Positions 11,504 to 24,059 of a DNA stretch of 64,000 nt are shown one piece after another. Below the pieces are notes generated by a model that did not search any database, was not told the origin of the DNA, and saw only the letters and a program-made list of their open reading frames with translations. This stretch comes from Plantago ovata. Taxonomy: Eukaryota > Streptophyta > Magnoliopsida > Lamiales > Plantaginaceae. A program made the translations under genes and the position numbers. The first letter of the stretch is position 1. Every line of letters starts with the position of its first letter. The stretch covers positions 7,317,545 to 7,381,544 of the forward strand of contig CM051456.1 in NCBI GenBank assembly GCA_028274465.1, given 5' to 3'.

Positions 11504-14500
11504 TATCTCATTATAATAAGATAATAAGATCTGTATGTATTTGTGTCAAATCATTCAGATCTGAAGATAAATCCGTCTTAACCAGCAACTTGAGAAGCTC
11601 CTCCCATCATCATCTCAATGCAAAAACGGAGAGAGATCGAAACAAACGCCGTTGCTTATTGTTCATCAGATCTCAGATCTGAGTTTAATAATAAGAAATG
11701 GTCTGAATCTCCGGTATTGTTACTTGTTCATTCAAACTGACGTGGTTAAGGAGTTGATTAAGCTGCAGAGCAGCACACTCAGCTTTCGACCAAGTTTGGA
11801 AACGAGCACATTTCTTTTCTTAAGAGATTTTGACATCAAAAGTCCTTGGCTATAATATATGTTTGATATCTTTGATGAGATACCAAATAGTCGATCATTG
11901 TTTGCTTAAACCAATGTGTCTATTGGTGTTATGCCATTACAATTCTTGTTTGGCCCTTGTTGGCGACAAAAGAGGAGAACATGAGTAGCTGAAAACCATG
12001 TACTTTCGGTAATCATCACCGGCAAAACACTACACTACATCATGTGATGATGTAGATGATGCGCCACTCAATCATGAGGAAGGTGTTTTATCATTTGATG
12101 GAATCTTCTGGACTGATGTTTGAACAACTTCGGTTCATGTATACTCCAGGTCAGTATAATCTCAAAAGCATCGATTCATTTTTCCTAACAAATTTTGAGT
12201 TCATTATAAGATTTTATGCATTAAGTTACTGATCTGTGATTAACATTCACAAACTCAATCTTTGTGTTGATAAGTAATCAAATCTTGCTTTGCTTTCCCA
12301 TTTAACATTTGTTAAAAAAAAAAAATAATAAATAAATTCTGGAAGTTTTAGCTAACAGCAAAATTACAGAAAAGGGGAGATAAATTACCAATATTTATGA
12401 TTATGTGTAACTGATTGCTATATTATTTTCAGCCTTATTGAATTCAAGTTGATTATGATTATTCTGTTTTAGTTCTTGTTACTTGCACTGAACTTTAAGT
12501 AATCAACTCCATGAGTTTTGTTTGGCAAGACGGCAGTACAAAGAATCTCCCATACCGGATGATTGATCTTTTTGATCTTCACTATCACAGATTTGTATAA
12601 ACCATATATTTGGAATATTTCTGTCCTTCATCTTCTCTGCTGTCCAGTTTTACTCTAAAAAGAGATTGAGCTTTAAGCTTAACAATCCAGCCAATAACGC
12701 AAGCTTTCAGATGAAAATATAATGGCTTGTGAATATATAATTCCAGGTCACCCTAAGATTAAGGGGGACTATGCTTGTAGAAAGAGCATGATATCCATAA
12801 GAGAGTTATAGTGAAAGGTGCCTCCACAGGGCAAGCTCATTCTTAAATGAATGAATCAGGTTTGAAGGCTAATTGGGATTTGAGGGGGAGAAAGAAAAAG
12901 ATTATGCGCATGGAGCATATCATTCTCCCAATCCCAATCGCTATTCACCGTCACAGGTAACTCATATTTGGTGGATCACTGAGCTACTTTCTCCCAACGA
13001 GTGCCCCTGCATCTGTTAAACGCTTTACAGAGCGTGCTCTTTTGTCATTGCATGTTAGTTTTGCTTATCTGTCTCAAATAATCACAGTAATAGTTCTAAT
13101 AGACTTGTAACATTGATCATGTTTCTGCTGTAGCACATACTTAAATCATTCTGTTATATGGATTCATTTCATAACTATTACTTGAAGCCTTGTAGTTGTA
13201 ACATTGATTTTGTCCCTGCTATAGAAATCATTCTAATTGTAATGAATTCATTTCACTGGACTCAAATGTCTATGTATGCAAATCATCTCTCTCAAAGTTA
13301 CAGATTCAGTGATCAAATAAAAACAAGAATCATTGTGTGAGAATCTGTCAAAAGAGGAGTGGCATATATAAAATTACGATCAGTGATCGAAGTAAAGTTT
13401 TCAATGAATCAATCACTAGATAGAGTTGACTGACTTTTTTGCCTTACTCCAATTGCATTTCCTGTTTTGACTATCAATGGATTTTGGTATGTGTAGACTA
13501 TATAGACTTGTTACTTGTCTAAACACACTCACAATCAATTTTTATACTATTTACCAGCTGATATTCTACCTTGAATTTATAAAAAGCAGTCTAGATACTA
13601 TGAAATGGGTGTAATTATGCAAAGTTAGTCACTCAATCTTTTATGCTCACCATTCCATGGATGTAAATGGAAACTGCTATATAGTCCCCTGTTTATGGAT
13701 GAAATGCCAATTCAACCATTGAATGGTATGTTAGAAACATTCTGCAATTTTTTAGCTAAAAGCAATCTCCAAAATTGCAGAAAGGGGCAGATAACTTTTG
13801 ATATGAGAAAGAAGCTTTGGGTAATGAATGCTTCAACACTGCCAGTTCAAAGAATAAAACCTTATGTTCTAGAGATGTGTACTTTGCATAAAACATATTC
13901 CTTTCTCGAAAAAGGAAATGAAAGAAAGTCCAGAGGTGTCAAAAATATATTCACCTGGAGAAATTATAAAAGATGTACCTAACACTAGAATCTCTAGAAT
14001 AAAAGAGGTAGAAACACAGGCTGAAAATCAATACCAGAATGAGGGTTCTGTAACAAATCCCACTGAAAAATATAATACAGAACCTCAACTGGAAGAACAA
14101 GTGATCTCAGACAAGAAAATAACTCATAGCCTGAATTAGAAAGAAACAATGAAACGATCAATGTTGAACTGGATGAAGAAATCAATGAAGAACTGGCAAC
14201 TGAACAAACTCACCAGTTCAAACATCTGAAAGGTAAACTTGGTCTGCTAAGAGAAGCTAGAGTTCAATCTCCAGCTGCCCAAAGAAGATCAACTAGTAAG
14301 ATTGAGTCACCTGAAAAATGAGATTGTTTCATCATTATAGCATTCCCAAATCAAATGTAATTATAAAATAAAGCACTCTATATCCATTACATAGATATTT
14401 GGGATATGATAAACTGTCTGAGGCACATAAAATTTATGCGGTTCAAAGTATCATCAATATTAGAAAAGCCTTCTTCTTATAATGTGGCAATACAATTTAG

Positions 14501-15598
14501 TCACGGGAGAGATGCAATTAAAGAAGAATTGAGAGTCCTTGACCCAATGGCCAAGTTGACAACTAAAGGAGTTCTTCTTGAAGAAACAGTTATGCAGAAT
14601 AGGTTCTGGATAGATACTTAAGAGAAATTACATACTTGACATTGCCTCCAGGTCTCTCAATTCAGGGGGAGAATCATCATAATAAAAATCTTGTTTGCAA
14701 GCTTAAGCTTATGAATATGAGTACACCTTATTCACTAGAATAATTGATCAAGTACTTGTGATGATTCTGGCATATGTTAATATCATCATAGGAGGGAATA
14801 ACTATGAACATGTTGAAGTAGGTCAAGAACCAACTGCATTAAGAATTTAAGAGATTAGAAATCTAGGAAAAATCTTAAATTCTTCCTAGAACGTGAAATT
14901 ACAAGAGGATCTGAAGGAATTCATCTCTCTCAAGAAAATATGATAGTCAAATGGATTACTTGGCTACAGACCAACAATTAATCCAATAGAACAAATCATA
15001 AGAGGAGTGCATATGAAGAAGGGAATAATTTAAGAACGTAACTGAACTGCTAAAAGAACCAATCAAATACAAAAGATGATTGGAAAATTAATATAATCTC
15101 ACTATAACTAGACCTAACCATCTCATATGTTGTGGGCATGTCGTGGGCATAATGAGTCAAGTCAGTAAAAAAAATTAATTAATTAAAAAAATAAATAAAA
15201 TGGAAGGCCTGTTAAGAACAGTGAAATACTTGAAGAACAATATAGGAAATGGGCTTAAGATTGGCTAGCATGTTGTGATTCACACTTTGATGATTGCACA
15301 TTCTAATACAAAATCACTTGCTAGATATATTGTCTTGTTTGGTGATTCATTGAGTAGCTAAGAAAGATCAAAGAGTTATGTTCCGCTGCAAAAGCAGAGT
15401 TCATTGCCATTGCTTATACATGTTGTAAAAGTTATGTGGCTCATTAGGCTCTTTGATAATTTTTTGGATTAAAGTTAAGCTACATGTGTGATTATTATGT
15501 GATAAACAATAAACAATAAAGTCCGTGAAGAATATCTTTTATTGACTCTTTGGTAAGTTGGGAATTCATTAACATGTACATTCCCAACTTAAGGGGAG

Positions 15599-15983
15599 TG
15601 TTAAAAGACATTAAAATAAAGAATGATATCCAAGTCAAATTGTTGAATACAACGTACGTGAACCAAACCGAGAAGAATGTGCGAAGGATGTCAAGACACA
15701 ATTGGTTGGAGTAGCTAGTCCGTTTACACTAGATTGTAACTATAAATGTGTAACAAGTTGTAAAGAATATTCTTTAGCATATTTAGAAATTCATTATTGT
15801 AACCCTAGCTAGCTATGTATTTTCCTCTATATACTATATATAGTGACATCCTTGTACATGTAAAATGTTGGAGATTTCACATTAATAAAAATTATATTCA
15901 ACGTTCTCTCTTTCTCTTGCAATCTTTTTATTCAAGCAAATATGTTATCTCTATCTTATTTTCATAGAAGTCATATTTTGACG
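15599..15983 (+). repeat. right LTR of the old Copia element
   Basis: It begins TGTTAAAAGACATT just after the polypurine tract and ends TTTTGACG, a CA-to-CG change at the terminus. It is followed directly by the TAGCA target duplication. Confidence 0.85.
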
Positions 15984-16006
15984 TAGCAGGTAGCAGGTAA
16001 GTAAGA

Positions 16007-18333
16007 ATGGTTAATGACAAGTCGAGGAGGAGGAGAAGAAGAAGAAAGTTTAATGTAAGGACCAACTGTCGAGATGCCTCAATAACTCCGCCGATCTGCA
16101 GAATTTCGACCAAGAATTAGATAACCTCATCAACGCTCCAGATTATAACAGGAAAACTCGTCGTAATACCTCTTCTGTTCCATGCAACAAAAAATATGTT
16201 ATCGACACCGACTTGAGGCTCGACAAACCCGGTCGACTCTGTGTGGCTTCCAGTGGAGATGGTAACTGGTTCGTTTTCATCGACACTACAACCAACAAGA
16301 ACTACTCTCTATTCGTTTTCTACTGCATGCTGTACTAACCAAATTTCAGTCTAATTACTGACGTACAGACATAACATCTAAACGTACAACTTGTTTATAT
16401 AATTTTCAAATTTGGCGCCTGCCTAATCTTTCTGCTGATTGACATTCAGGTACTACTTCCCCGTCTCCCGCTAAGCCGGAAAGCTTTCGCAAGTGTATAG
16501 CGTTGGTACTAACCGTTCACATCCAACGGTCTTTTTCTTTTGCATGAATGCTCCCCTTTGTATTTGTCTTTCTAAAGGCTTTGAACATTGGGATTCTTAT
16601 GAGTACCATAGCAATACACTTGCAACCTATATCGATGTTGTTTCTTTGGAATCATCATGCGATGGTGGAAAATTATATAATTTTTGTGGTGTTACAAGAA
16701 GTGGATTTTTGTTTATAAGCATACAACAATTTGTTAGGGGTCTGAAATCACCACATTTGTTAGTAGTTGATTATGGGAAACGGAGGAAGGATCATTGTTG
16801 ATTGTTACTCTTGGAACGCAGAATACAAACTTGTGTGTGGGAAATCTGGGAGGTTAACATCTCGTGTGGAACATTTGTCCGTGTAGATAACTTAGCAGGC
16901 AAAGCGATAGTATTGAGTGGGAATTACACGGCTGTGTGCAAGTCTGAAATTCTTGGTTACTGCATATGCTTTACCCAGGATGGAGATAATGATAACTTTT
17001 ATGTGTTTAGGCTCGATGATGAAACCACGTCTATCTTTCCGAATCAGCCCCATTCAAAATTTCCTGTTTGGTTTCCAAACCCGAGTGATCCTGGATTGAG
17101 ATGGTTGAGGTGTGTATGTATGCTCCCTTTCTGTGTCTCTTATTTCTGTTTAGTAGTTCTTCAACTTAACATGTTATTATAGCTGAGACTAATTATTATG
17201 CTTTCTATTTGTCTACTTATAGCTTGATTGAGAAAGATGTGGAAAAATATGCCAGTACAGAGGAACCAGAAGAGAAGGTTGCTGAAGTTATGCCATTAGA
17301 TCCTCAAGAAAGTATTTACTTTAATCTCCCCGACGACATTCAGAGGGTAGTCGCGGAATCCCTTTGCTGCACAGTGGACTATGCAAATTTCCGTCTGGTG
17401 TGTAGAAAGTGGAGTGACATAGCACGTCCGATCTACTGGAAACATAACTCTTCCAATACAGAGTCACCCTGGCTAATGTCTTTTGAAGATTCGGATGCAT
17501 GTGCCTCCTTCCTTGATCCAGTGTGCAACATGAGGTTTTCCGGCATCATCAATAAATTATCTGGTTGTAAGATTTGGTATTCCATGGATGGATGGCTTCT
17601 CGTCACTTGTTTGCCCACAGTATTTTTCCTCGAGCCGTTTAGTAAAACCAAGATTAGTGTTCCTGATTTTCCTTCTTCTTCAACTGTTGACTGGATGTCT
17701 TTTTCTTATCCACCAACATCATCTGACTGGGTCGTCATTGCTGCGTTATCTTTGTCGGTTGGCATCAGAGTATGTTTTATCAAGTCAGGTGAGAAGTATT
17801 GGAGAGAACTGATTGGTGTCAGAAACGAAGAGGAGACCTACAGTAGCCCTGTATGCCCTCCAGTGTTTTATAATGATCAGGTTTATTGTTTGGCTCAGGA
17901 CAGAAGCTTAACAATTATCACATTGGCTGAAGACCGGTTTAATCGTATTTTGACAACTGATGATGAATCATTTGATCTGTCAACGCAGTACTTAGTTCCT
18001 TGTGAAGAGAATCTGTACCTTGTTGTGATGGGACCATTTGGGAAATATGTCAATGTATATATGATGGATGAAGATGCTGATAAGTGGGAGGAAGTTAATG
18101 ACCTGGACACGTTTTCCTTTTTCATCAGCCAAACATCATCCTTTGCTATTCGAATGAAAAGAAATGGAGAGATCAACTTTCCATTATTCGTTGATAACCA
18201 TCACCTGTCTTATGAGTTGGATACATCAGAATTTCGATGTCAACATAGTAAGTACGCGAAAATGGAGATCAATAAGAGGATCATGCTGAGTGGTACTTGG
18301 ATTCAGCCAAAAGTTATTCGAGATTATAGGTAG
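16007..18333 (+). pseudogene. F-box/DUF295 gene copy B, 5' half broken
   Basis: This is the paralogue of copy C. Exon 1 (ATG at 16007) lacks one base at about 16056 relative to C (AATGTAAGG against AATGTCAAGG), and its 3' end with the splice donor is not recognisable. Exon 2 (from about 16451) has a further one-base loss near its start and an in-frame TGA at 16799-16801 where C has CGA. Exon 3 (17223-18333) is fully open and encodes an F-box (LPDDIQRVVAESL, DYANFRLVCRKW) and a complete C-terminal DUF295 region, ending IQPKVIRDYR. An internal start could still yield an ordinary F-box/DUF295 protein of about 360 residues. The Copia element at 10318-15983 separates it from its promoter. Clean N-terminal loss with an intact C-terminal exon is unusual for neutral decay. 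Confidence 0.8.
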
Positions 18334-18952
18334 TTCAATTCATTCATTATTTTCCGGGTTTTGTATTATGATTTCTATTTTTGTTACAATATGATAGTGA
18401 GACGAGACGGAATTTCTCCTCAGACTTCAAAATTGGTCTTCAACATGTATAAAGTAGACATAATTGTAAGTTAATGTTGCAGTTTCAGATATATTTATGT
18501 ATAAAGAAGTGCTTAAATCCAAGTAGCTAAGTGAACTCCAATATATAGATACTTACAGAATTCAATTTTAACAGACCCTTTCTTCAAATATGTTCAATTA
18601 ACAACCAAATGTCAGATCAAAAGCTTCATGTAAGTCCACTATGCGCGTTGTTTGCAATTGTTAACGTAATTACACATGCAACGTGCCTGCAAGGATATCA
18701 AACGATCATTTCAAGAATGGAAAGTGGAGGGAAAGGAGGAGGAGCAAATGAAATTGGGAGCTGACGATCCACCATCTGCATTGATATCGAAAATTTGAAA
18801 ATTAACAGTGTCTTATTATCCTTCCTGAGGCATCCCCTATAGACTTCATGATATAAAATATTGCTATTGCGAACGACATCATTTCACTGCACAGAACAAA
18901 AGGTGAATACTAATACAAGTCTACAGTCCATCTTAACTAATTACTGAGAAAC
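18334..18952. other. 3' flank of copy B, no gene
   Basis: Non-coding. About 18645-18905 matches about 28445-28705 (the flank of copy C) in the same orientation, showing that B and C arose as direct duplicates including their MSH7-fragment tails. Confidence 0.6.
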
Positions 18953-19273
18953 CTAAGAAACCAAATAACCTGAAATCGAGCTTTTACCAGTGTCAAATTT
19001 GACGAATTTGTGCGTAATGCTGGAGAAGGCAGAAAGTTTTAGGGCGAAGACTGGAAGAGGCACCTTCTCCGGCGGAGTTTCCATTGCTTTGACCTCGTCA
19101 TCCGGACGGTAGATGATGATAAGTTTTGTGGCGGTGGAAGCTTCCGGAAGGAGAGAATCGATTGAGTTCTGCCGCTGCATGTTGTCCTTCTCTTTTGGTA
19201 CTCGAGCTCGTTAATGGCGGGCGTACGTGGTCAACATTGGGGTTTCTTCATTTGACCATAAACGCGCGCCAAA
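18953..19273 (-). pseudogene. MSH7 exon-1 copy with degenerate PIP box
   Basis: Reading from 19180 downwards, an ATG opens MQRQNSIDSLL and runs through ETPPEKVPLPVFALK and ITHKFVKFDTG to a possible donor (TTTCAGGTTATT) near 18970. The open frame therefore matches the whole MSH7 exon 1. The PIP box QKSIQSFL of the 63 kb gene is changed to QNSIDSLL, losing the aromatic residue. The promoter E2F site is present at 19266-19273. No downstream MSH7 exon follows: the sequence passes into the copy-B flank. It is a truncated duplicate, or at most a short transcript. Confidence 0.75.
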
Positions 19274-20100
19274 ATAAAAGAAAAAATATCATTCAAATTT
19301 TTCAGATTATAGAAAATTCATTTATATATTTATTACGTTGTTTGGTCAACCGTCAGAGATTACTTGGGTTGACCCGGTTAACCTTTCCCAACGGAAAATG
19401 ACCCTTCAAGACGGGTGTCCGAGCATAGGTTTTTATATGAGGAAAAAAAGAAAAGGCAATGTGCTAATTTTTATTCATTACATTCAGTTTAGTTTCGTAT
19501 GAGTTATGTATGTTTAAATTTATTTGGTTATTTTTATACTACAATACTCAAGTTGAGACGAGTAGTCGATAAGACTCGGTTCACATGCAACACCCTCTAT
19601 TACATTTATAGTATTGTTGTTACACAAGTCGAATCTTAACGAGTACTCGGCTCGCTCTAGCCTCTTTTTTAACTCATGTAGTCATGTTACTAAAGAACTG
19701 AATCGGACTTGACAAGGTAAGACTGGTAATATATATACCACACATCCTTACCTTTCTAAGCTTCACAATAGTAGGTACTTTTTTTCTTTCAAGTCATTCG
19801 TTTAGTTTAGTCAAGTTCGGGCTCACTTCAAGTTTGACTCAAACAAGAGGAGAATATGAAAAATATGGCCTGGCCTCGAGCTCCAACACAACATAGTTTA
19901 CAAGCACAGTGTCACCATTCACCAAACATAACCTCCACCAACGACTCCCGCCAAAATCGAAATGATAAAAACAGCACGAAATTGAAGAACACAATCTCTG
20001 TACAAAAAGATGCTTTCTGAAGGTATTGTGCTCGATTGTATTACGCTCCCTTTCGCACAAGCTGATAATTAAATCAAAGCTATGAAAGGGAATGGTTAGA
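19274..20100. other. intergenic DNA, nothing recognised
   Basis: AT-rich and without coding signal. About 19330-19400 is rich in TTGACCCGGTT-type sequence similar to a stretch inside the 47.1-47.6 kb hAT MITE, but I could not delimit an element. Confidence 0.4.
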
Positions 20101-20123
20101 TTAGTTTTTACACGGAGGGGGGT

Positions 20124-20410
20124 TTGTTGAGAGATGCCAGTAAGGTGTTTGATGAAATGTCTCACAGAGACGTGGTTTCTTGGAATTTGATAATATCTTG
20201 GTGTTTGAGAGGTGGAGAGTTGGATATGGCGTTGGGTTTGTTTTGGGGGATGAAGGAGAGGAAGAGTGTTATTACTTGGAATTCGGTAATTACGGGCTTA
20301 GTTCAAGGTGGGAAGGCAATTAAGGATGTTACGTCATGGACGGCCATGATATCAGTATTAGCACTCCATGGATATTGGAACGAGGCCTTTAAGATTCGCC
20401 GGATAATGTT
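20124..20410 (+). pseudogene. PPR protein fragment
   Basis: One frame encodes about 90 residues typical of PLS-class pentatricopeptide repeats: DASKVFDEMSHRDVVSWN, then MALGLFWGMKERK and VITWNSVITGLVQGG, then DVTSWTAMISVLALHG. PPR proteins bind organelle RNA. A full gene has many more repeats and usually an organelle targeting peptide. Here neither an N-terminus nor a C-terminal E/DYW domain is visible. The segment between the second and third blocks is shortened. It is a gene remnant. Confidence 0.75.
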
Positions 20411-20492
20411 GAGAAAAGTTAAATTCAATTACTTAAATTGGACGGCTCAGATTAATCTCATAAGCATCAACGGCTGAGATTAGGTTGACTCT

Positions 20493-20600
20493 TTAGAGCG
20501 GGAAAAGTTGTTATTAATAACAACTCAACAACCAACTTGAGAGGCGTTAGAGCGGGAAAAGTTGTTATTAATAACAACTCAACAACCAACTTGAGAGGCG
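20493..20600. repeat. perfect 54-bp tandem duplication containing an 18-bp palindrome
   Basis: Two identical 54-bp units (20493-20546 and 20547-20600). Each contains the perfect palindrome GTTGTTATTAATAACAAC (first copy 20507-20524). Confidence 0.85.
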
Positions 20601-21225
20601 ATCGAAAATTTCGGAAGTTTCTGGAAGCTTGAGTGTAAATCGAGAGTTGAAAGTCCATCTCTACACACAAGTTCTGATAGTATCCATCTGAATTGCAAAT
20701 TCTGTATTCAGTGCCGTCATGACTCTCCTGTTCAAAGCCGTTATTAACTTCAGTTCTGGTTTTGCGCTAGATAATGCTGGGTTTGTTGGACTTGGTTTGT
20801 TTAAACAGCAGTCCGATTTTCAGGCACTTTTGATAATGTTCCGATAGGAGTGTTATTCCTTCGCATTACAGTCCCTCCCTGAGTTTGTTTGGTCCGTCGT
20901 CGTTCTTTGAATATTACGCTGGTTGATGGGTTTATGGGCGAGAAGCATGATTAGTTTAGTTTTTTCGTGTCCTCCTTCTTATCCACATCAATGGTCTCAA
21001 TTAATATGGATGCTCTCGGTTGTAGTTGATGAGTATCCATGTGTTAACTGTAAAGCTCGATCTGGGGCATCATCGATCCTTGGTCGATGTGATCAGCACG
21101 AGCGACGACATGTAAAGCATAAGGTCTTGTGCAAAATCTCTTGTAAGTTTGCGATTTTGATAATTATACCCCGGGCCTCTCAACTGGTTTAGACAGGTCC
21201 AATTGAATACACAACTAGGCCTTGC
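20601..21225. other. intergenic DNA, nothing recognised
   Basis: A reading frame of about 89 codons occurs at 20923-21192 but shows no family signature. I do not call it. Confidence 0.35.
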
Positions 21226-21230
21226 AAATG

Positions 21231-21741
21231 GTACTGTTGGTAGTATTACATTTTAAACAGCAACAAGTTAAGATTTTAGGGTTAACAACTTAAATAAAAA
21301 ACCAGTCATACCGGATAAAATTTAAACAAATCAAATCGGACAGTCATAAAACTAGGACTTATTATATTGTAGAAATTAGGAATATATAAACATGCTTGTG
21401 TAAAATAGATTATGAAACTAAATAAACTCAGACAACAAAAGCTCTAATAACTTGAAGAGTAATCTAAAAAATCGTTATCTTCAATGATGAACTTCTGCTC
21501 TTTATATAGTGTTAAAAAACACTCTTGATTTCGTGTAGAAGTCTTCACTGTATCCGTATTGTTGTTCACTTCAATCTTGTTCGGGATAATACTTTACTTC
21601 TAAGTTGACAGAACTCCTAATTTGTTAAGAAAAAGTAAAAGAATCTTCGACGAATTAGAATGTAAATATAATCGAGGTTTAGAATTGTCATAACTTTCGC
21701 ATCAACTTCAATTGTTACTCTAAAAATATCGATCGAGTCTA
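21231..21741 (-). repeat. solo-LTR-like repeat
   Basis: Read on the minus strand it runs from TGTTAGACTCGATCG to ACTACCAACA, so it has TG...CA ends. Related copies are at about 30664-31171 (same orientation) and 6590-7075 (opposite). No internal retroelement domains adjoin any copy. Flanking duplications could not be confirmed, because two of the copies share flanks through a larger duplication. Confidence 0.45.
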
Positions 21742-21779
21742 ACAAAAACTAGTAGTAGTACATTGATGAAGAAAGCAAG

Positions 21780-22110
21780 CAAAGCAAGAGGTTTGCTGCA
21801 GAACCGTACGTGTTTGCACAAATTTAACCAATCCAATATCCATCGTCATTATTCATTAGTTACTAGTTACAAAATACTTGGACGACAATTTACATGTACA
21901 CACCTCAATTTCCATTTATTATTATTTTTTTTTTTATTAATTCATTCCTTTCTCTCTCATCTAACTGACTCATTTCATTTCACCTCCACTGTCTCTCACT
22001 CACTCGTCTATAAATTAGAACAAGCCTCAGCAAACAGATTCCTCCCCAATCCATCATCATCATCAACTCTCTCTCTCTCGAAAAAGAGAATCACACAGAA
22101 ACTTCACAAA
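21780..22110 (+). promoter_or_regulatory. duplicated promoter/5'-leader segment (copy 1)
   Basis: This matches about 31290-31625 almost base for base up to a CT-rich stretch. It contains TATAAATTA at 22009-22017 and a pyrimidine-rich leader. Past the CT repeat the two copies diverge and enter unrelated reading frames (22129 here, 31663 there). Confidence 0.5.
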
Positions 22111-22128
22111 TCACCATTCATTTCCTCA

Positions 22129-22622
22129 ATGGCATCCAGGTTTACTTATAGTGAAGATGAGATTCAAGGAGAAGAGAATTTTGAAAGTAAGGTGGATTTC
22201 AATAGGCTTGAGAAGAAGGAAACCAAGGCAAAGAAACATAGGGAGTTGAATAGGGGTGTCAATGGCAAACAAAAGTTCCACTGCACCAAAAATGCAAAGC
22301 TCGCACAGAAGTTGATGAACAGCAGGTAGTTTCTCTAAACTAGTTTTCATCTGGTTGTTGTTGTAGTGAGATTTTTCTGCTGCTGTTGGTATTGTGTTGA
22401 TTTTTTCTGGTCTTTGTATGTTTTCATCTGGTAGAATTGAAGAGAAGGTGAAGATGTTGAAGGAGGTGATTGAAGTAGAAGAGGCAGTAGTTGAACAACA
22501 TGGTGAAGAAGAGGAAGTACTGATTGATGGTGAAGGAGAGGAAGTACTGATTGATGGTGAAGGAGAGGGGATTCATGGTGTAGAGGGAATGGTTGATGGT
22601 GAAGGAGATGTGGGTATGGTAA
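22129..22622 (+). CDS. small charged protein, two or more exons, unrecognised
   Basis: The start ATG at 22129 follows a TATA box and CT-rich leader. Exon 1 (22129 to about 22325) encodes MASRFTYSEDEIQ and a Lys/Arg-rich stretch, ending at a GT donor (AACAGCAG|GTAG). The likely exon 2 starts after TAG at about 22435 and encodes KVKMLKEVIEVEEAVVEQ, then two near-identical EEVLIDGEGE repeats. A donor follows near 22616-22622, with a third small exon candidate after TTTCAG at about 22717. The product would be basic at the N-terminus and acidic at the C-terminus, with helical heptad-like spacing in exon 2. I do not recognise the family, and expression is not shown. The last exon lies in a duplicated segment, so two alternative ends are possible. 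Confidence 0.45.
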
Positions 22623-23850
22623 GTTCTTTCACTTGAGTATTCCTGTTCACGTCATGATGTTTTATGTATGATTGCCAACTTGTTGACGTTTGATCATTTC
22701 CTTTGTTTCGTTTCAGGCCTAACAGGAAGCAAAAGAACAAGTATATGCACTCCACTTTGAGAAAGTATGTTTTGATGTTTTAGTTCATTGATTTTCTGTT
22801 TTGCTCCTTGACATTTTGTCAAAACTGGGAATGGTGTGTGTTCTCAATACATTAAGATTCTGTATTATCATGGATTTATGAGTACTATTGTTTCTTTTTG
22901 TGTGTGCACGCACTTGGAATTCAGGACAGTTAGACGCCTTGGGGCTTTGTTTGTCAGTTGTCACCTTATCAGTATATAGTTGTTACCGGCAGTCTTCCCT
23001 ATAGATGGACGTACACCTTGTGTTTTGTTTGATATTAGGGTCACAGCTCCCATTAGTCCGTTCTTTTCCTCAAGTAACAGAGCTTTTTTTCTTTTATGCT
23101 TCGTTTGTTAATTCTGATGGAAGCGTTGCTACTTTAAACTCTTTCCGTCTCTTTTTCCTTTGTTGAAACCCTCGCTTGCTCACCCTTTGGAGAGATTAGA
23201 GCACCCTCTTTCTAGATCCCTGTAAGGGTTGGTTCTCACTCTTTAGATCTTATTAAGCCTAATGGTAGCACCTCCATAGGTGGAAGTTCTTTCACTTGAG
23301 TATTCCTGTTTACGTCTTGATGTTTTATGTATGATTGCCAACTTGTTAACGTTTGATCATTTCGTTTGTTTCTTTTCAGGCCTGACAGGAAGCAAACGAA
23401 CAAGTACATGCACTCCGATCCACTTTGTTGTTTGTACTTCATTGATTTTCTGTTTTACTCCTTCATTTTGAGGGTACTTGAATTTTGTCAAAACTGGGAA
23501 TTGTGTGTTCTCAGTACGTTAAGATTCTGTATTATCATGGCTTTATGAGTACTATTGTCTCTTGAATGAAATCCATATCCTGCTTGCTTTTTGTGTGTGC
23601 ACGCACTTGGAATTTAGGACCGTTAGACGCCTTGGGGCTCTGTTTTTCTGATACAGGAGGAAGACTGTCAGTGAGTTCTCTCAGTGCATAACAATCTCTA
23701 CTTTAAACTCTTGGGTACCCTTAACTCTTTCTGTCTCTTTTTCCTTGGTTGAAAGTTGAAACCCCCGCTTGTTCACCCTTTGGAGAGTTTAGAGCACCTG
23801 CTGTCTAGCTCACTGTCAAGGGCCGGTTCTCTTCTTTGTTGTACATTCCT
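22614..23850. repeat. direct tandem duplication of about 640 bp
   Basis: About 22614-23250 and about 23276-23850 are homologous along their length. They share AGTTCTTTCACTTGAGTATT, then a splice-acceptor-like TTTCAGGCCTRACAGGAAGC, then CACGCACTTGGAAT, then a CACCCTTTGGAGAG block. The spacing varies because of indels. Apart from the terminal exon candidate of the acidic-protein gene I see no coding sequence. Confidence 0.75.
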
Positions 23851-24059
23851 GATTCCTCCCCTCCTGCTTTTCAAAGCAACCTTGGACTTTTGGATGTGGA
23901 AAGCATTTGACTTACCAAACCTTGGGAAATTTCATCTAGTTTTTGCTCTATTTGTAAAGGTACTCCCGTTCTCTTATAGTTGTAATAATTTGATTGATGA
24001 TCCTGCACAAGAGTAGTCCTGTCAAATACCTATCGAGTCAAAAGGGAACGGAAAGAGAG

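Larger units (their letters stand above)
10318..15983 (+). mobile_element. old Copia-type LTR retrotransposon, degraded
   Basis: The element has LTRs at 10318-10709 and 15599-15983 and a 5-bp target duplication TAGCA at 10313-10317 and 15984-15988. A primer-binding site TGGTATCAAGAGCC (10710-10723) follows the left LTR directly, and a polypurine tract AAGGGGAG (15591-15598) precedes the right one. Copia order is supported by scraps of the polyprotein: an RT-like LPPGLSIQG then LVCKLK near 14640-14705, a degenerate YVNIIIGG RT motif near 14775, and an RNase H-like SAAKAEFIAIAYT near 15382. All frames are broken. The LTRs differ at many positions and the right LTR terminus reads CG instead of CA, so the insertion is old. 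It lies immediately upstream of F-box copy B. Confidence 0.85.

Noticed and set aside
21763..22128. Longer start for the small charged protein, from 21763
   Set aside because: The extension would translate the duplicated promoter, TATA box and CT-rich leader, which also precede an unrelated frame at 31663.
23756..24016. 86-codon frame
   Set aside because: It lies partly in the 640-bp tandem duplication, is not kept open in the partner copy and shows no motif.
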